Shown here: piece by piece, positions 49,989 through 61,222 of the stretch | How the letters are laid out: each line of letters opens with the position of its first letter | Numbering within the stretch: the first letter of the stretch is position 1 | Origin: Tropicimonas isoalkanivorans | GTDB taxonomy: Bacteria; Pseudomonadota; Alphaproteobacteria; Rhodobacterales; Rhodobacteraceae | Length of the DNA stretch: 64,000 nucleotides | Direction: 5' to 3' | Assembly (NCBI RefSeq): GCF_900112335.1 | Contig: NZ_FOLG01000002.1 | Coordinates: forward strand, 220,810-284,809 | Program-made: the position numbers and the translations under genes | Notes under the pieces: generated by a model | Databases searched by the model: none | Told to the model about the DNA's origin: nothing | Seen by the model: the letters and a program-made list of their open reading frames with translations, nothing else

Positions 49989-51554
49989 ATGACGAACGAC
50001 AAGAACCGCGTGTTGATTTTCGACACGACCCTGCGCGACGGCGAACAGAGCCCCGGCGCGACCATGACCCATGACGAGAAGCTGGAGATCGCCCAGCTGC
50101 TCGACGAGATGGGCGTGGATATCATCGAGGCCGGCTTTCCCATTGCCTCCGAGGGCGATTTCGAGGCCGTGCGCGATATTGCCGAGGTGACGCAAAACGC
50201 CGTCATCTGCGGCCTGGCGCGGGCCAACTTCAAGGACATCGACCGCTGCTGGGAGGCCGTGCGCTACTCCGAACGGCCGCGCATCCACACCTTCATCGGT
50301 ACCTCGCCGCTGCACCGCGCCATTCCGGACCTGTCGATGGACGAGATGGCCGACCGCATCCACGAGACGGTCACCCATGCCCGTAATCTCTGCGACAACG
50401 TGCAGTGGTCCCCGATGGACGCCACGCGCACGGAGTTCGACTATCTCTGCCGGGTGATCGAGATCGCCATCAAGGCGGGTGCGACGACCATCAACATCCC
50501 GGACACCGTCGGCTATACCGCCCCGCGCGAAAGCGCCGATCTAATCCGGCGGCTGATCGAGACCGTTCCCGGGGCCGACGAGATCATCTTCGCCACCCAC
50601 TGCCACAATGACCTCGGGATGGCGACGGCCAACTCGCTGGCCGCGGTGGAGGCCGGCGCGCGGCAGATCGAGTGCACGATCAACGGGTTGGGCGAGCGGG
50701 CTGGCAACACGGCGCTGGAAGAGGTCGTGATGGCGATGAAGGTCCGCCATGACATCATGCCTTACACCACCGGCGTCGACACCAAGAAGATCATGAACAT
50801 CTCGCGTCGGGTTGCCGATGTCTCCGGCTTCCAGGTGCAGTTCAACAAAGCGGTGGTGGGCAAGAACGCATTCGCCCACGAGAGCGGCATCCACCAGGAC
50901 GGGATGCTGAAGAACCCGCAGAACTTCGAGATCATGCGCCCCGAGGACGTGGGCCTCTCCGCGACCAACCTGGTGATGGGCAAGCACTCCGGCCGCGCGG
51001 CCCTGCGCGCCAAGCTGCACGACCTGGGCTATGATCTGGGCGACAACCAGCTGAAGGACGTGTTCGTCCGGTTCAAGGCGCTCGCCGACCGCAAGAAGGA
51101 GGTCTACGACGACGACCTGATTGCGCTGATGCGCGAGGCAGGCCCGGAGACGGACGACCACCTGAGGGTCAAGTTCCTGCGGGTGATTTGCGGCACCGAG
51201 GCGCCACAGTCGGCCGACCTGACCCTGACGATGGATGGCAAGGACCACCAGGTGACCGCCACCGGCGACGGCCCGGTCGATGCCACCTTCAACGCCGTGA
51301 AGCAGATCTTCCCGCACAATGCGCATCTGAAGCTCTATCAGGTGCACGCGGTGACCGGGGGAACTGACGCCCAGGCGACCGTAACCGTGCGGCTGGAGGA
51401 GGACGGCCGGATCGTAACCGGTCAGGCCTCGGACACCGATACCGTCGTGGCCTCCGCCAAGGCCTACGTCGCGGCGCTCAACCGGCTAATCGTCCGCCGC
51501 CAGAAGGTCGGCTCCGACGAGAAGGAAATCAGCTACCGCGACGCGGTGAACTGA
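49989..51554 (+). CDS. leuA: 2-isopropylmalate synthase
   Basis: A 521-residue enzyme that condenses acetyl-CoA with 2-oxoisovalerate, the first committed step to leucine. The HMGL-like barrel opens VLIFDTTLRDGEQSPGATM. The metal/catalytic motif ATHCHNDLGMATANSLAAVE and the Gly-rich TINGLGERAGNTALEE follow. A C-terminal LeuA regulatory domain (about 390-520), which binds leucine for feedback inhibition, is complete. RBS AAGGA precedes ATG 49989. It is controlled by the Leu-rich leader just upstream and ends in a strong terminator. Confidence 0.97.
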   Translation: MTNDKNRVLIFDTTLRDGEQSPGATMTHDEKLEIAQLLDEMGVDIIEAGFPIASEGDFEAVRDIAEVTQNAVICGLARANFKDIDRCWEAVRYSERPRIHTFIGTSPLHRAIPDLSMDEMADRIHETVTHARNLCDNVQWSPMDATRTEFDYLCRVIEIAIKAGATTINIPDTVGYTAPRESADLIRRLIETVPGADEIIFATHCHNDLGMATANSLAAVEAGARQIECTINGLGERAGNTALEEVVMAMKVRHDIMPYTTGVDTKKIMNISRRVADVSGFQVQFNKAVVGKNAFAHESGIHQDGMLKNPQNFEIMRPEDVGLSATNLVMGKHSGRAALRAKLHDLGYDLGDNQLKDVFVRFKALADRKKEVYDDDLIALMREAGPETDDHLRVKFLRVICGTEAPQSADLTLTMDGKDHQVTATGDGPVDATFNAVKQIFPHNAHLKLYQVHAVTGGTDAQATVTVRLEEDGRIVTGQASDTDTVVASAKAYVAALNRLIVRRQKVGSDEKEISYRDAVN

Positions 51555-51729
51555 ACGGCTCGCCAGACGGCTCGAGACCGCGGCGCAGGGGGACCCACCC
51601 CCTGCGCCGTTTCTGTTCCGGCTCGGGAATGTCCTGCATCCGGCGCGCAGGCCGATGTGCGTTGGCTGCCGAAACGCCGGGAAACAGCAGGTCCGCGACG
51701 CCGGGATAGGGCGATAGACGGCGGGTCAT
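51529..51729 (-). CDS. small hypothetical protein with a strong ribosome-binding site
   Basis: A 66-codon frame beginning MTRRLSPYPGVADLLFPGVS. It is preceded by a near-ideal AAGGAGG with 8-bp spacing, which is why I list it. The rest is basic and Pro/Arg-rich (RPARRMQDIPEPEQKRRRGW). It runs antisense across the leuA terminator and into the last 26 bp of leuA, which argues against it. The coding part may be shorter or it may be spurious. No family is recognised. Confidence 0.4.
   Translation of the reverse strand: MTRRLSPYPGVADLLFPGVSAANAHRPARRMQDIPEPEQKRRRGWVPLRRGLEPSGEPFSSPRRGS
51581..51609 (+). terminator. intrinsic-type terminator of leuA
   Basis: A perfect 12-bp stem (CGGCGCAGGGGG / CCCCCTGCGCCG) with loop ACCCA is followed by TTTCTGTT, 26 bp after the leuA stop. 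Confidence 0.85.
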
Positions 51730-51889
51730 AGGGATTGCCTCCTTGTGTTGCTGACCCGATCATCTTGAAAAACGGCGCGTGACAGCACCGTCATGACCCG
51801 CCAGCGCCCGTAAGAAGCCCGTAAATCGCTTGGTCGGCCGGGCCGGACGGGGCAAACTGACCGGCAAAAGCCACCGTCCCGGAGGCGCC

Positions 51890-52801
51890 GTGCCGACCTC
51901 GCCCTCCCTCTTTGCCCGCAAGCTGCGCGAATGGCGCGCGGCCAACGGCGAGCACGGGCGGATGACGCAGGAGGAACTGGCCGAACGGCTGGACGTCAGC
52001 CTCGACGCCATCAGCAAGTACGAACGTTCCGTCTCCTTCATCCGCGGCGATCTGGAGCCGCGCCTCGCCGACCGCCTTGGGTGGCGCCGCGAGGACATCC
52101 TGGCCTGCCGACAGGATTGGGAGGACCGCCGGCAAACAGCCCCGCAGGCGCGGGAGAGGTACAGGTTGCTCGACCGGCAGGTCCTCGAAGACTCCTTTGG
52201 CGGCTCCCAGGCCAAGGCCATCGAGAATGCGCTCGTCATGGCACGGGCGGAATTCGCCGACATCCCGGAGGCGATGCAGCCACAGCCGCGCCTCTGGACG
52301 GAGGTCTACCTGCGCTTTCCGGACCATTGGGCGGCGGTCGTCTGGCAAAACCAGATCGTTGCGAAATGGGCCCTGCCCTTCCTCTGCCCCGAAGACGAAG
52401 TCCGCTTCCGCGACGGGGGGCTCGAAGAAGAGACGCTGTCAGCTGACCGCCTGCATCGCCCGCTCCTTCCGGGCAGCTACTTCGGCTACTCCCCCGCCGT
52501 CGTCGTCCTGCCGGGGCACGAAGCGGCCAGTACGCTCCAGCTCTCTTCATTCGTGCGGTTTCTGGAGGATCTGGCGTCGCGTGACGTGGTGCTTCACGGG
52601 ATCGGAGCGATCTCCGTCAGCCTGGGCGGCGGGCGGCTTTGCCGGGATCTCGGCATGACGCGGCTCGGTTCTTACCGGATCTATCCGTCCTTCGACGTTT
52701 GGGAACTGCCAGGACGAGTGGTTCCCATGTCCATCTTCGGCCGGCGCAGCGCGCGCCTTGCCACTCGGTATGCGCAGGCATTCGGGGGCCCGGAGGCATG
52801 A
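51890..52801 (+). CDS. XRE-family transcriptional regulator with large C-terminal domain
   Basis: A 303-residue protein. The N-terminal Cro/C1-type helix-turn-helix (about residues 8-70) reads MTQEELAERLDVSLDAISKY with ERSVSFIRGDLEPRLADRLG after it. The C-terminal 200 residues are a single domain with LWTEVYLRFPDHWAAVVWQN and VVLPGHEAASTLQLSSFVRF; I do not recognise a named family for it, though it looks like a folded sensory or enzymatic module. The start is GTG 51890 with GGAGG 4 bp upstream; the frame stays open 60 bp further. It lies opposite the small antisense frame near leuA. Confidence 0.75.
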   Translation: MPTSPSLFARKLREWRAANGEHGRMTQEELAERLDVSLDAISKYERSVSFIRGDLEPRLADRLGWRREDILACRQDWEDRRQTAPQARERYRLLDRQVLEDSFGGSQAKAIENALVMARAEFADIPEAMQPQPRLWTEVYLRFPDHWAAVVWQNQIVAKWALPFLCPEDEVRFRDGGLEEETLSADRLHRPLLPGSYFGYSPAVVVLPGHEAASTLQLSSFVRFLEDLASRDVVLHGIGAISVSLGGGRLCRDLGMTRLGSYRIYPSFDVWELPGRVVPMSIFGRRSARLATRYAQAFGGPEA

Positions 52802-52805
52802 ACCG

Positions 52806-52827
52806 GGCCGCGGGCGACGCCGCGGCC
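52806..52827. terminator. stem-loop between convergent XRE and mscS genes
   Basis: Inverted repeat GGCCGCGG / CCGCGGCC (8 bp, 6-nt loop GCGACG) lies in the 33-bp gap between the two stops. It could serve both directions. Confidence 0.5.
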
Positions 52828-52834
52828 GGGGCGT

Positions 52835-55662
<2,828 letters not shown>

Positions 55663-55708
55663 AACCCTTTGGACCCGGTCACCGCCCCCGCGGGCCGGGT
55701 GGCGAGAC

Positions 55709-56647
55709 GTGAGGCCATTGGCGAAACGTAACGGCAGCGAACTGGACTATGTCCGCCCGGTCCGGCGAATTCTGGTCGGGGGCCTGATCCTGCTGTGCCT
55801 CGGCATCTTTTTCCTGTGGCGGATCGACAGCCCCCGTGTGGAGCGGTTCCGGGCCAACCTGATCGACCGCGTCGTGCCGAGCTTCGAATGGGCCTCGGTG
55901 CCGCTGGCGCATTTCACCGGCATGATCGAGGATTTCCAGTCCTACCAACGCATCTATCAGCAGAACAAGGACCTCCGCCGCGAGTTGCAGCAGATGAAGG
56001 CGTGGAAGGAGGCCGCGGTTCAACTGGAGCAGCAGAACGCCAAACTGCTGGCGCTGAACAGCGTGCGGCTCGATCCCAAGCTGACCTCCGTCTCCGGGCT
56101 CGTGATCGCCGATTCAGGTTCGCCCTTTCGCCAGTCGGTCCTATTGAACGTGGGCGCCCGCGACGGCATCCGCGACGGATGGGCCACGATGGACGGGCTG
56201 GGGCTGGTCGGCCGCATCTCGGGCGTCGGCCAGTCCACGAGCCGTGTGATCCTGCTGACCGATGCCGCCAGCCGCCTGCCCGTCACGATCCAGCCGTCGG
56301 GCCAGCGAGCCATTCTCGCCGGCGACAACTCCGCCGCCCCGTCGGTCGATTTCCTGGAGAACCTCGATTCCATCAAACCCGGCGACCGCGTTGTCAGTTC
56401 CGGCGATGGCGGGGTGTTTCCCTCGGGCCTGCCGGTGGGCCAGCTCACCCTCGGGCCGGACGGGCGCTACCGCGTGTGGCTGGCGGCCGACTACCAGCGG
56501 CTGGAGTTCCTCCGCGTGCTGCGCAGCCACCAGGGCGAAGTCATCACCGACACCGGCGGCCTGATCGTACCGCCACAGCCGGACCCGGCGGCGGAAGCGG
56601 CCCCCGGCGAGGACGCCACGCCGCAGGAGGGCCGGGCAGATGGTTGA
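55709..56647 (+). CDS. mreC: rod shape-determining protein MreC
   Basis: A 312-residue bitopic protein. A short cytosolic N-terminus and a single helix (RRILVGGLILLCLGIFFLW) precede a coiled-coil (about 75-115, DLRRELQQMKAWKEAAVQLE). The beta-barrel periplasmic core contains FRQSVLLNVGARDGIRDGWA and DRVVSSGDGGVFPSGLPVGQ. It links MreB to PBP2. The start is GTG at 55709. The C-terminal tail is Pro/Ala/Glu-rich. It overlaps mreD by 8 bp. Confidence 0.93.
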   Translation: MRPLAKRNGSELDYVRPVRRILVGGLILLCLGIFFLWRIDSPRVERFRANLIDRVVPSFEWASVPLAHFTGMIEDFQSYQRIYQQNKDLRRELQQMKAWKEAAVQLEQQNAKLLALNSVRLDPKLTSVSGLVIADSGSPFRQSVLLNVGARDGIRDGWATMDGLGLVGRISGVGQSTSRVILLTDAASRLPVTIQPSGQRAILAGDNSAAPSVDFLENLDSIKPGDRVVSSGDGGVFPSGLPVGQLTLGPDGRYRVWLAADYQRLEFLRVLRSHQGEVITDTGGLIVPPQPDPAAEAAPGEDATPQEGRADG

Positions 56648-57179
56648 TCCCGTCACCGCCCGGAGCTGGGGCTACCGCCTGCTCTTCGTCGCGCTCATTC
56701 TGCTGCTGGCCTTTGTGCAGATCCTGCCACTCGGCCCCGGTGCCGGCAAACTGCCCGGCCCGGACCTCATGCTCGCGCTTACCTTCGCCTGGGTCATTCG
56801 GCGCCCGAGCTACGTTCCCATTTCCTTGCTGGCCGTGCTGTTCCTGTTTCTAGACCTGATCCTTCAACGCCCCCCGGGCCTCGGTGCGGCGCTGGTGCTG
56901 GGCGGGTCCGAAATCCTGCGCGCGCGGCAGGCCGCGTCCCGGTCCATGCCGTTTCTCGTCGAATGGGCGCTGGTGACGGTGGTTCTGCTGTCGCTGGTGG
57001 GCCTGAGCCAGTTCGCCATGGCCATCGTGGTCGCCGACCGGCCGCCGCTGGGCCTCGGCCTACTGCGCGCAATGTTTACCGCCGGGGTCTATCCTCTGGT
57101 GGTCGCCCTGTCGCATTATGTGTTCAGGGTCACCGCCGCCGACCCGAACGAAGCCGACGCTCTGGGGAGCCGCCTGTGA
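56640..57179 (+). CDS. mreD: rod shape-determining protein MreD
   Basis: A 179-residue membrane protein with about five to six helices (for example LLFVALILLLAFVQILPLGP and YVPISLLAVLFLFLDLIL). Such small MreD proteins diverge fast; the call rests on hydrophobic pattern, the segment LDLILQRPPGLGAALVLGGSE and its position between mreC and mrdA. It overlaps mreC by 8 bp and the PBP2 gene by 4 bp. Confidence 0.9.
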   Translation: MVDPVTARSWGYRLLFVALILLLAFVQILPLGPGAGKLPGPDLMLALTFAWVIRRPSYVPISLLAVLFLFLDLILQRPPGLGAALVLGGSEILRARQAASRSMPFLVEWALVTVVLLSLVGLSQFAMAIVVADRPPLGLGLLRAMFTAGVYPLVVALSHYVFRVTAADPNEADALGSRL

Positions 57180-59095
57180 GACGACCGACGAAAGACACCG
57201 AAGAAAGCGCCCGCCGGATCACGCGGCGCGGGTTGATCCTGGGCGGCTCCATGATTGGCTTCATGGGCGTGCTGGCCGGGCGGATGCGCTACATGCAGGT
57301 CGATCAGGCCGAGCAGTTCCGCCTGTTGGCCGAGGAGAACCGGATCAACATCCGGCTGATCCCCCCGGCGCGCGGGCTGATCTTCGACCGCACGGGAACC
57401 CCAATCGCCGCCAACACCCAGAACTATCGCATCGTGATCGTGCGGGAGGATGCGGGCGACCTGGACGAGACCTTCGCCAAGCTGCGCAAGCTCGTGCCGC
57501 TTTCGGATGCCGACGTCGAGCGCGCAATGCGGGAGATCCGCCGCCGCAGCCCCTTCGTGCCGGTTACAATCGCCGACCAGTTGGCTTGGGAAGACGTGTC
57601 CGAGGTCGCCGTGAACGCCCCTGCCCTGCCCGGTGTGACTCCGGAGGTGGGGCTGACGCGCCATTATCCGCTGGGCGAGGATTTCGCCCATGTCGTGGGC
57701 TACGTCGGTCCGGTGTCGGATTACGACCTGTCGAAGCTGGAAAACCCAGACCCGCTCCTGCAGATCCCGAAATTCCAGATCGGCAAGGTCGGGCTGGAAG
57801 CAAAGCGGGAGGACGTTCTGCGTGGCTCCGCCGGCACCAAGCGGATCGAGGTCAACGCCGGCGGGCGGGTGATGCGGGAGTTGTCCCGGCTGGAGGGCAA
57901 GAAGGGCGCCGACCTGCAGCTTACCCTCGATCACGGCCTGCAGAACTTCGTACAGGCGCGGCTGGCCGGCGAAAGCGCCGCGTCCATCGTGATGGACGTG
58001 CACACTGGCGACATTCTCGCCATCGCCTCCGCGCCGTCCTTCGACCCGAACCTGTTCGTGCGCGGAATCTCGGTCAGCGATTACCGCCGCCTGACCCAGA
58101 ACGACCACCGCCCGCTCGCCGACAAGTCCGTCCAGGGGACGTACCCGCCCGGCTCGACCTTCAAGATCGTGACGGCCCTTGCCGCGCACGAGGCGGGGGT
58201 CGTGACGGCGGGCGAGACGATTTACTGCTCGGGCTACAAGAAGCTGGGCATCCGGCGGTTCCACTGCTGGAAACGCGGCGGGCATGGATTCATCGACCTG
58301 CACGACAGCCTGATGCGCTCCTGCGACGTCTATTACTACGAACTGGCGGAGCGGGTCGGGATCGACCGCATCTCCGAAATGGCGCGCCGGCTCGGCATCG
58401 GAATACGTCACGACCTGCCCATGTCTGCCATCGCCGAGGGCATCGCGCCGACCAAGGAGTGGAAACAGTCGAGCTACGGCGAGTCGTGGCGGGTGGGCGA
58501 CAGCCTGAACGCCGCGATCGGCCAGGGCTTCGTTCTGGCCTCCCCGCTTCAACTGGCGGTCATGACCGCCCGGGTGGCCACCGGCGAGGGCATCCACCCG
58601 CGGCTGGTGAAATCCATCGACGCGGTGGAACAGCCGGTGCAGAGCGACGGGCCGCTTGGCATCAGTCCGACCACGCTCTCTCAGGTGCGCAAGGCGATGT
58701 ATTCCGTCTCCAACTCCCGCCGCGGCACGGCCTATCGCTCCCGCCTTCTGCCGGACGACATGAAGCTCGCCGGAAAGACCGGCACCAGTCAGGTCCGCTC
58801 CGTCGTCGTCGACAACAAGAACGTGCCGTGGGACCAACGCGACCACGCGCTGTTCGTCTGCTTCGCGCCCTACGACAACCCGCGCATCGCGGTGTCCGTG
58901 GTGATCGAGCATGGCGGCGGCGGCTCTTCCGCGGCCGCCCCGGTCGCGCGCGACATCGTCGCCCGGGCCCTGCATGGGGACCTGCCCCCGCTCGACGTCT
59001 TCCCCTCCGGCGAGCGGGACAGTATCGCCGAGATCTGGGACGCCATGCCGCTGCGCCGTGAGGACGGCAGCTTCGGCCGGAGCGACCGCGCATGA
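57176..59095 (+). CDS. mrdA: penicillin-binding protein 2, elongasome transpeptidase
   Basis: A 639-residue class B PBP. A cytosolic N-terminus and one membrane helix (GLILGGSMIGFMGVLAGRM) lead to the pedestal domain with the RGLIFDRTGTPIA motif. The transpeptidase domain has nucleophile S327 in PPGSTFK, a second motif SCDVYYYELAERVG and the K-T-G triad in LAGKTGTSQ. It crosslinks lateral wall peptidoglycan with RodA. The start is GTG 57176, overlapping the mreD stop (GTGA). Its stop overlaps rodA by 4 bp. Confidence 0.96.
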   Translation: MRRPTKDTEESARRITRRGLILGGSMIGFMGVLAGRMRYMQVDQAEQFRLLAEENRINIRLIPPARGLIFDRTGTPIAANTQNYRIVIVREDAGDLDETFAKLRKLVPLSDADVERAMREIRRRSPFVPVTIADQLAWEDVSEVAVNAPALPGVTPEVGLTRHYPLGEDFAHVVGYVGPVSDYDLSKLENPDPLLQIPKFQIGKVGLEAKREDVLRGSAGTKRIEVNAGGRVMRELSRLEGKKGADLQLTLDHGLQNFVQARLAGESAASIVMDVHTGDILAIASAPSFDPNLFVRGISVSDYRRLTQNDHRPLADKSVQGTYPPGSTFKIVTALAAHEAGVVTAGETIYCSGYKKLGIRRFHCWKRGGHGFIDLHDSLMRSCDVYYYELAERVGIDRISEMARRLGIGIRHDLPMSAIAEGIAPTKEWKQSSYGESWRVGDSLNAAIGQGFVLASPLQLAVMTARVATGEGIHPRLVKSIDAVEQPVQSDGPLGISPTTLSQVRKAMYSVSNSRRGTAYRSRLLPDDMKLAGKTGTSQVRSVVVDNKNVPWDQRDHALFVCFAPYDNPRIAVSVVIEHGGGGSSAAAPVARDIVARALHGDLPPLDVFPSGERDSIAEIWDAMPLRREDGSFGRSDRA

Positions 59096-60240
59096 GTTAT
59101 CTGGAGTACCGCGTCCAGACCGTTCCCACGGGGCTGCGGAAGATCCTCCATCTGAACTGGGCCCTGGTACTGCTGCTGACGGCGGTCGCCTGCTTCGGCT
59201 TCCTTATGCTCTATTCGGTGGCCGGCGGCTCCATGCACCCCTGGGCCGAGCCGCAGATGAAACGCTTCGCCCTCGGCATGGTGGGGATGTTCGTCATCGC
59301 GATGGTGCCGATCTACATCTGGCGCAACGTCGCGGCGGTGGCCTATGCGGGCTCCGTCCTGCTGCTGATCGCGGTGGAACTCTTCGGCTCCACCGGCATG
59401 GGCGCGCAGCGGTGGATCGACCTCGGGTTCATGCGGCTGCAGCCCTCCGAGCTTATGAAGATCACGATGGTGATGTTCCTGGCCGCCTATTACGACTGGC
59501 TCGACATCCGAAAGGTCAGCCGGATCTTCTGGGTGATCCTGCCGCTTTTCATCATCCTGCTGCCCACCTTCCTGGTGCTGAAACAGCCGGACCTCGGCAC
59601 CGCGATCCTGCTGGTCGCGGGCGGCGGGATCGTGATGTTCGCGGCGGGCGTCCACTGGGCCTATTTCGCGGTGGTGATCGCCGCCGGAGCCGGGCTGGTG
59701 ACGGCCGTGCTGAAATCGCGCGGCACCGACTGGCAGCTGATCAAGGACTACCAATACCGCCGCATCGACACCTTTCTGGACCCCGAGTCGGACCCGCTCG
59801 GCGCCGGCTACCACATCACCCAGTCCAAGATCGCGCTCGGTTCAGGCGGCTTTTCGGGACGCGGGTTCATGCAGGGCACCCAGTCGCGGCTGAACTTCCT
59901 GCCCGAGAAGCACACCGACTTCATCTTCACCACCCTGGCGGAGGAATTCGGTTTCATTGGCGCCGCCTCGTTGCTGACGCTCTACGCCCTCATCATCGTC
60001 TTTTGCCTCGCCTCCGCCTTCACCAACAAGGACCGGTTCGCTTCACTCCTGACCATCGGCATCGCGGCGACGTTCTTCCTGTTCTTTGCCGTCAACATGT
60101 CCATGGTCATGGGGCTCGCTCCCGTCGTGGGTGTGCCGCTGCCGCTGGTCAGCTACGGCGGCTCGGCGATGCTTGTACTGCTGGCGGCGTTCGGGCTAAT
60201 CCAGTCGGCCCACGTCCACCGCCCGAGAGACCGCTCATGA
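59092..60240 (+). CDS. rodA: peptidoglycan glycosyltransferase RodA (SEDS family)
   Basis: A 382-residue polytopic SEDS protein with about ten helices. Conserved stretches are GAQRWIDLGFMRLQPSELMK, LVLKQPDLGTAILLVAGGGI, FLPEKHTDFIFTTLAEEFG (containing the catalytic-site Asp region) and VPLPLVSYGGSAMLVLLAAF. It polymerises lipid II into glycan strands as the partner of PBP2. The start ATG overlaps mrdA by 4 bp, and the next gene's ATG overlaps its stop. Confidence 0.97.
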   Translation: MSYLEYRVQTVPTGLRKILHLNWALVLLLTAVACFGFLMLYSVAGGSMHPWAEPQMKRFALGMVGMFVIAMVPIYIWRNVAAVAYAGSVLLLIAVELFGSTGMGAQRWIDLGFMRLQPSELMKITMVMFLAAYYDWLDIRKVSRIFWVILPLFIILLPTFLVLKQPDLGTAILLVAGGGIVMFAAGVHWAYFAVVIAAGAGLVTAVLKSRGTDWQLIKDYQYRRIDTFLDPESDPLGAGYHITQSKIALGSGGFSGRGFMQGTQSRLNFLPEKHTDFIFTTLAEEFGFIGAASLLTLYALIIVFCLASAFTNKDRFASLLTIGIAATFFLFFAVNMSMVMGLAPVVGVPLPLVSYGGSAMLVLLAAFGLIQSAHVHRPRDRS

Positions 60241-61172
60241 CGCCCAAGGTTCTGTTCGCTGCCACCGACACCGCCTGGCAGGAATACGAAGGTCACCTCG
60301 GCCACGCGCTTGCCGCCGCGGGCATCGAAGCCGAGCTGTCGCCGGAGGCCGGCCCGCCGGAGACGGTGGACTACATCGTCTATGCCCCCAGCTCCAAGTT
60401 GAAGGATTTCACGCCCTTCACCCGGCTGAAGGCGGTGCTGAACCTCTGGGCCGGGGTGGAACACGTGGTTGGCAACCAGACGCTGCGCGTACCGCTGGCG
60501 CGCATGGTCGACCAGGGGCTGACCGAGGGCATGGTGGAATGGGTAACGGGCCACGTGCTGCGCCACCACCTGAACATCGACCACGCCCTGAGCCACCAGT
60601 CCGGGGAATGGGTCCGCCACGTGCCGCCCCTCGCCCGCCACCGCCCGGTGACCGTGCTGGGCCTCGGCGCGCTCGGGGCCGCCTCAGCGCAGGCGCTCGC
60701 GGGGCTGAACTTCCCTGTCACCGGCTGGAGCCGCACGCCGCGCGACGTGGCCGGGATCGACTGCCTGAGCGGTCCTGCCGGGCTGGAGGAAGCGTTAGCG
60801 CGCGCCGAGATCCTCGTGCTGCTGCTGCCGCTGACACCGGGCACGGAAGACCTGATCAATGCCGCCCATATCGACCAGCTTCCCCGCGGCGCGGTGATCC
60901 TGAACCCCGGGCGGGGCCGGCTGATCGACGACGACGCGCTTCTGGCGGCGCTGGATGCGGGTCACCTGGGGCACGCTACGCTCGATGTCTTCCGCACCGA
61001 ACCGCTGCCCCCAGACCATCCGTTCTGGGCGCATCCAAAGGTGACGGTCACCCCGCACATCGCCTCCGAAACCCGCCCCGATACCGCCAGCGAGGTGATC
61101 GCCGAGAACATCCGCCGTGGCGAGGCGGGCGAGCCGTTTCTGCATCTGGTGGACCGCGACCGGGGCTACTGA
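60237..61172 (+). CDS. glyoxylate/hydroxypyruvate reductase A-like D-2-hydroxyacid dehydrogenase
   Basis: A 311-residue enzyme of the D-isomer-specific 2-hydroxyacid dehydrogenase family. The NAD(P) motif VTVLGLGALGAASAQALAGL is near 139. The catalytic Arg/Glu/His set appears in LNPGRGRLIDDDALL (Arg), VFRTEPLPPDHPFW (Glu) and VTPHIASETRP (His). The short length and the sequence around LWAGVEHV match GhrA. It overlaps rodA by 4 bp (ATGA), so it is translated as part of the elongasome operon, a functional mismatch worth noting. Confidence 0.9.
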   Translation: MTPKVLFAATDTAWQEYEGHLGHALAAAGIEAELSPEAGPPETVDYIVYAPSSKLKDFTPFTRLKAVLNLWAGVEHVVGNQTLRVPLARMVDQGLTEGMVEWVTGHVLRHHLNIDHALSHQSGEWVRHVPPLARHRPVTVLGLGALGAASAQALAGLNFPVTGWSRTPRDVAGIDCLSGPAGLEEALARAEILVLLLPLTPGTEDLINAAHIDQLPRGAVILNPGRGRLIDDDALLAALDAGHLGHATLDVFRTEPLPPDHPFWAHPKVTVTPHIASETRPDTASEVIAENIRRGEAGEPFLHLVDRDRGY

Positions 61173-61222
61173 GGCCTTCAGGCGCACATTGGGCCGGCGC
61201 TCATTGGCCTCCGGCCGCCGGC

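Noticed and set aside
57116-58975. 619-codon minus-strand frame opposite mrdA
   Set aside because: It is a shadow of PBP2, whose catalytic motifs are unmistakable on the plus strand; no ribosome-binding site or family features.
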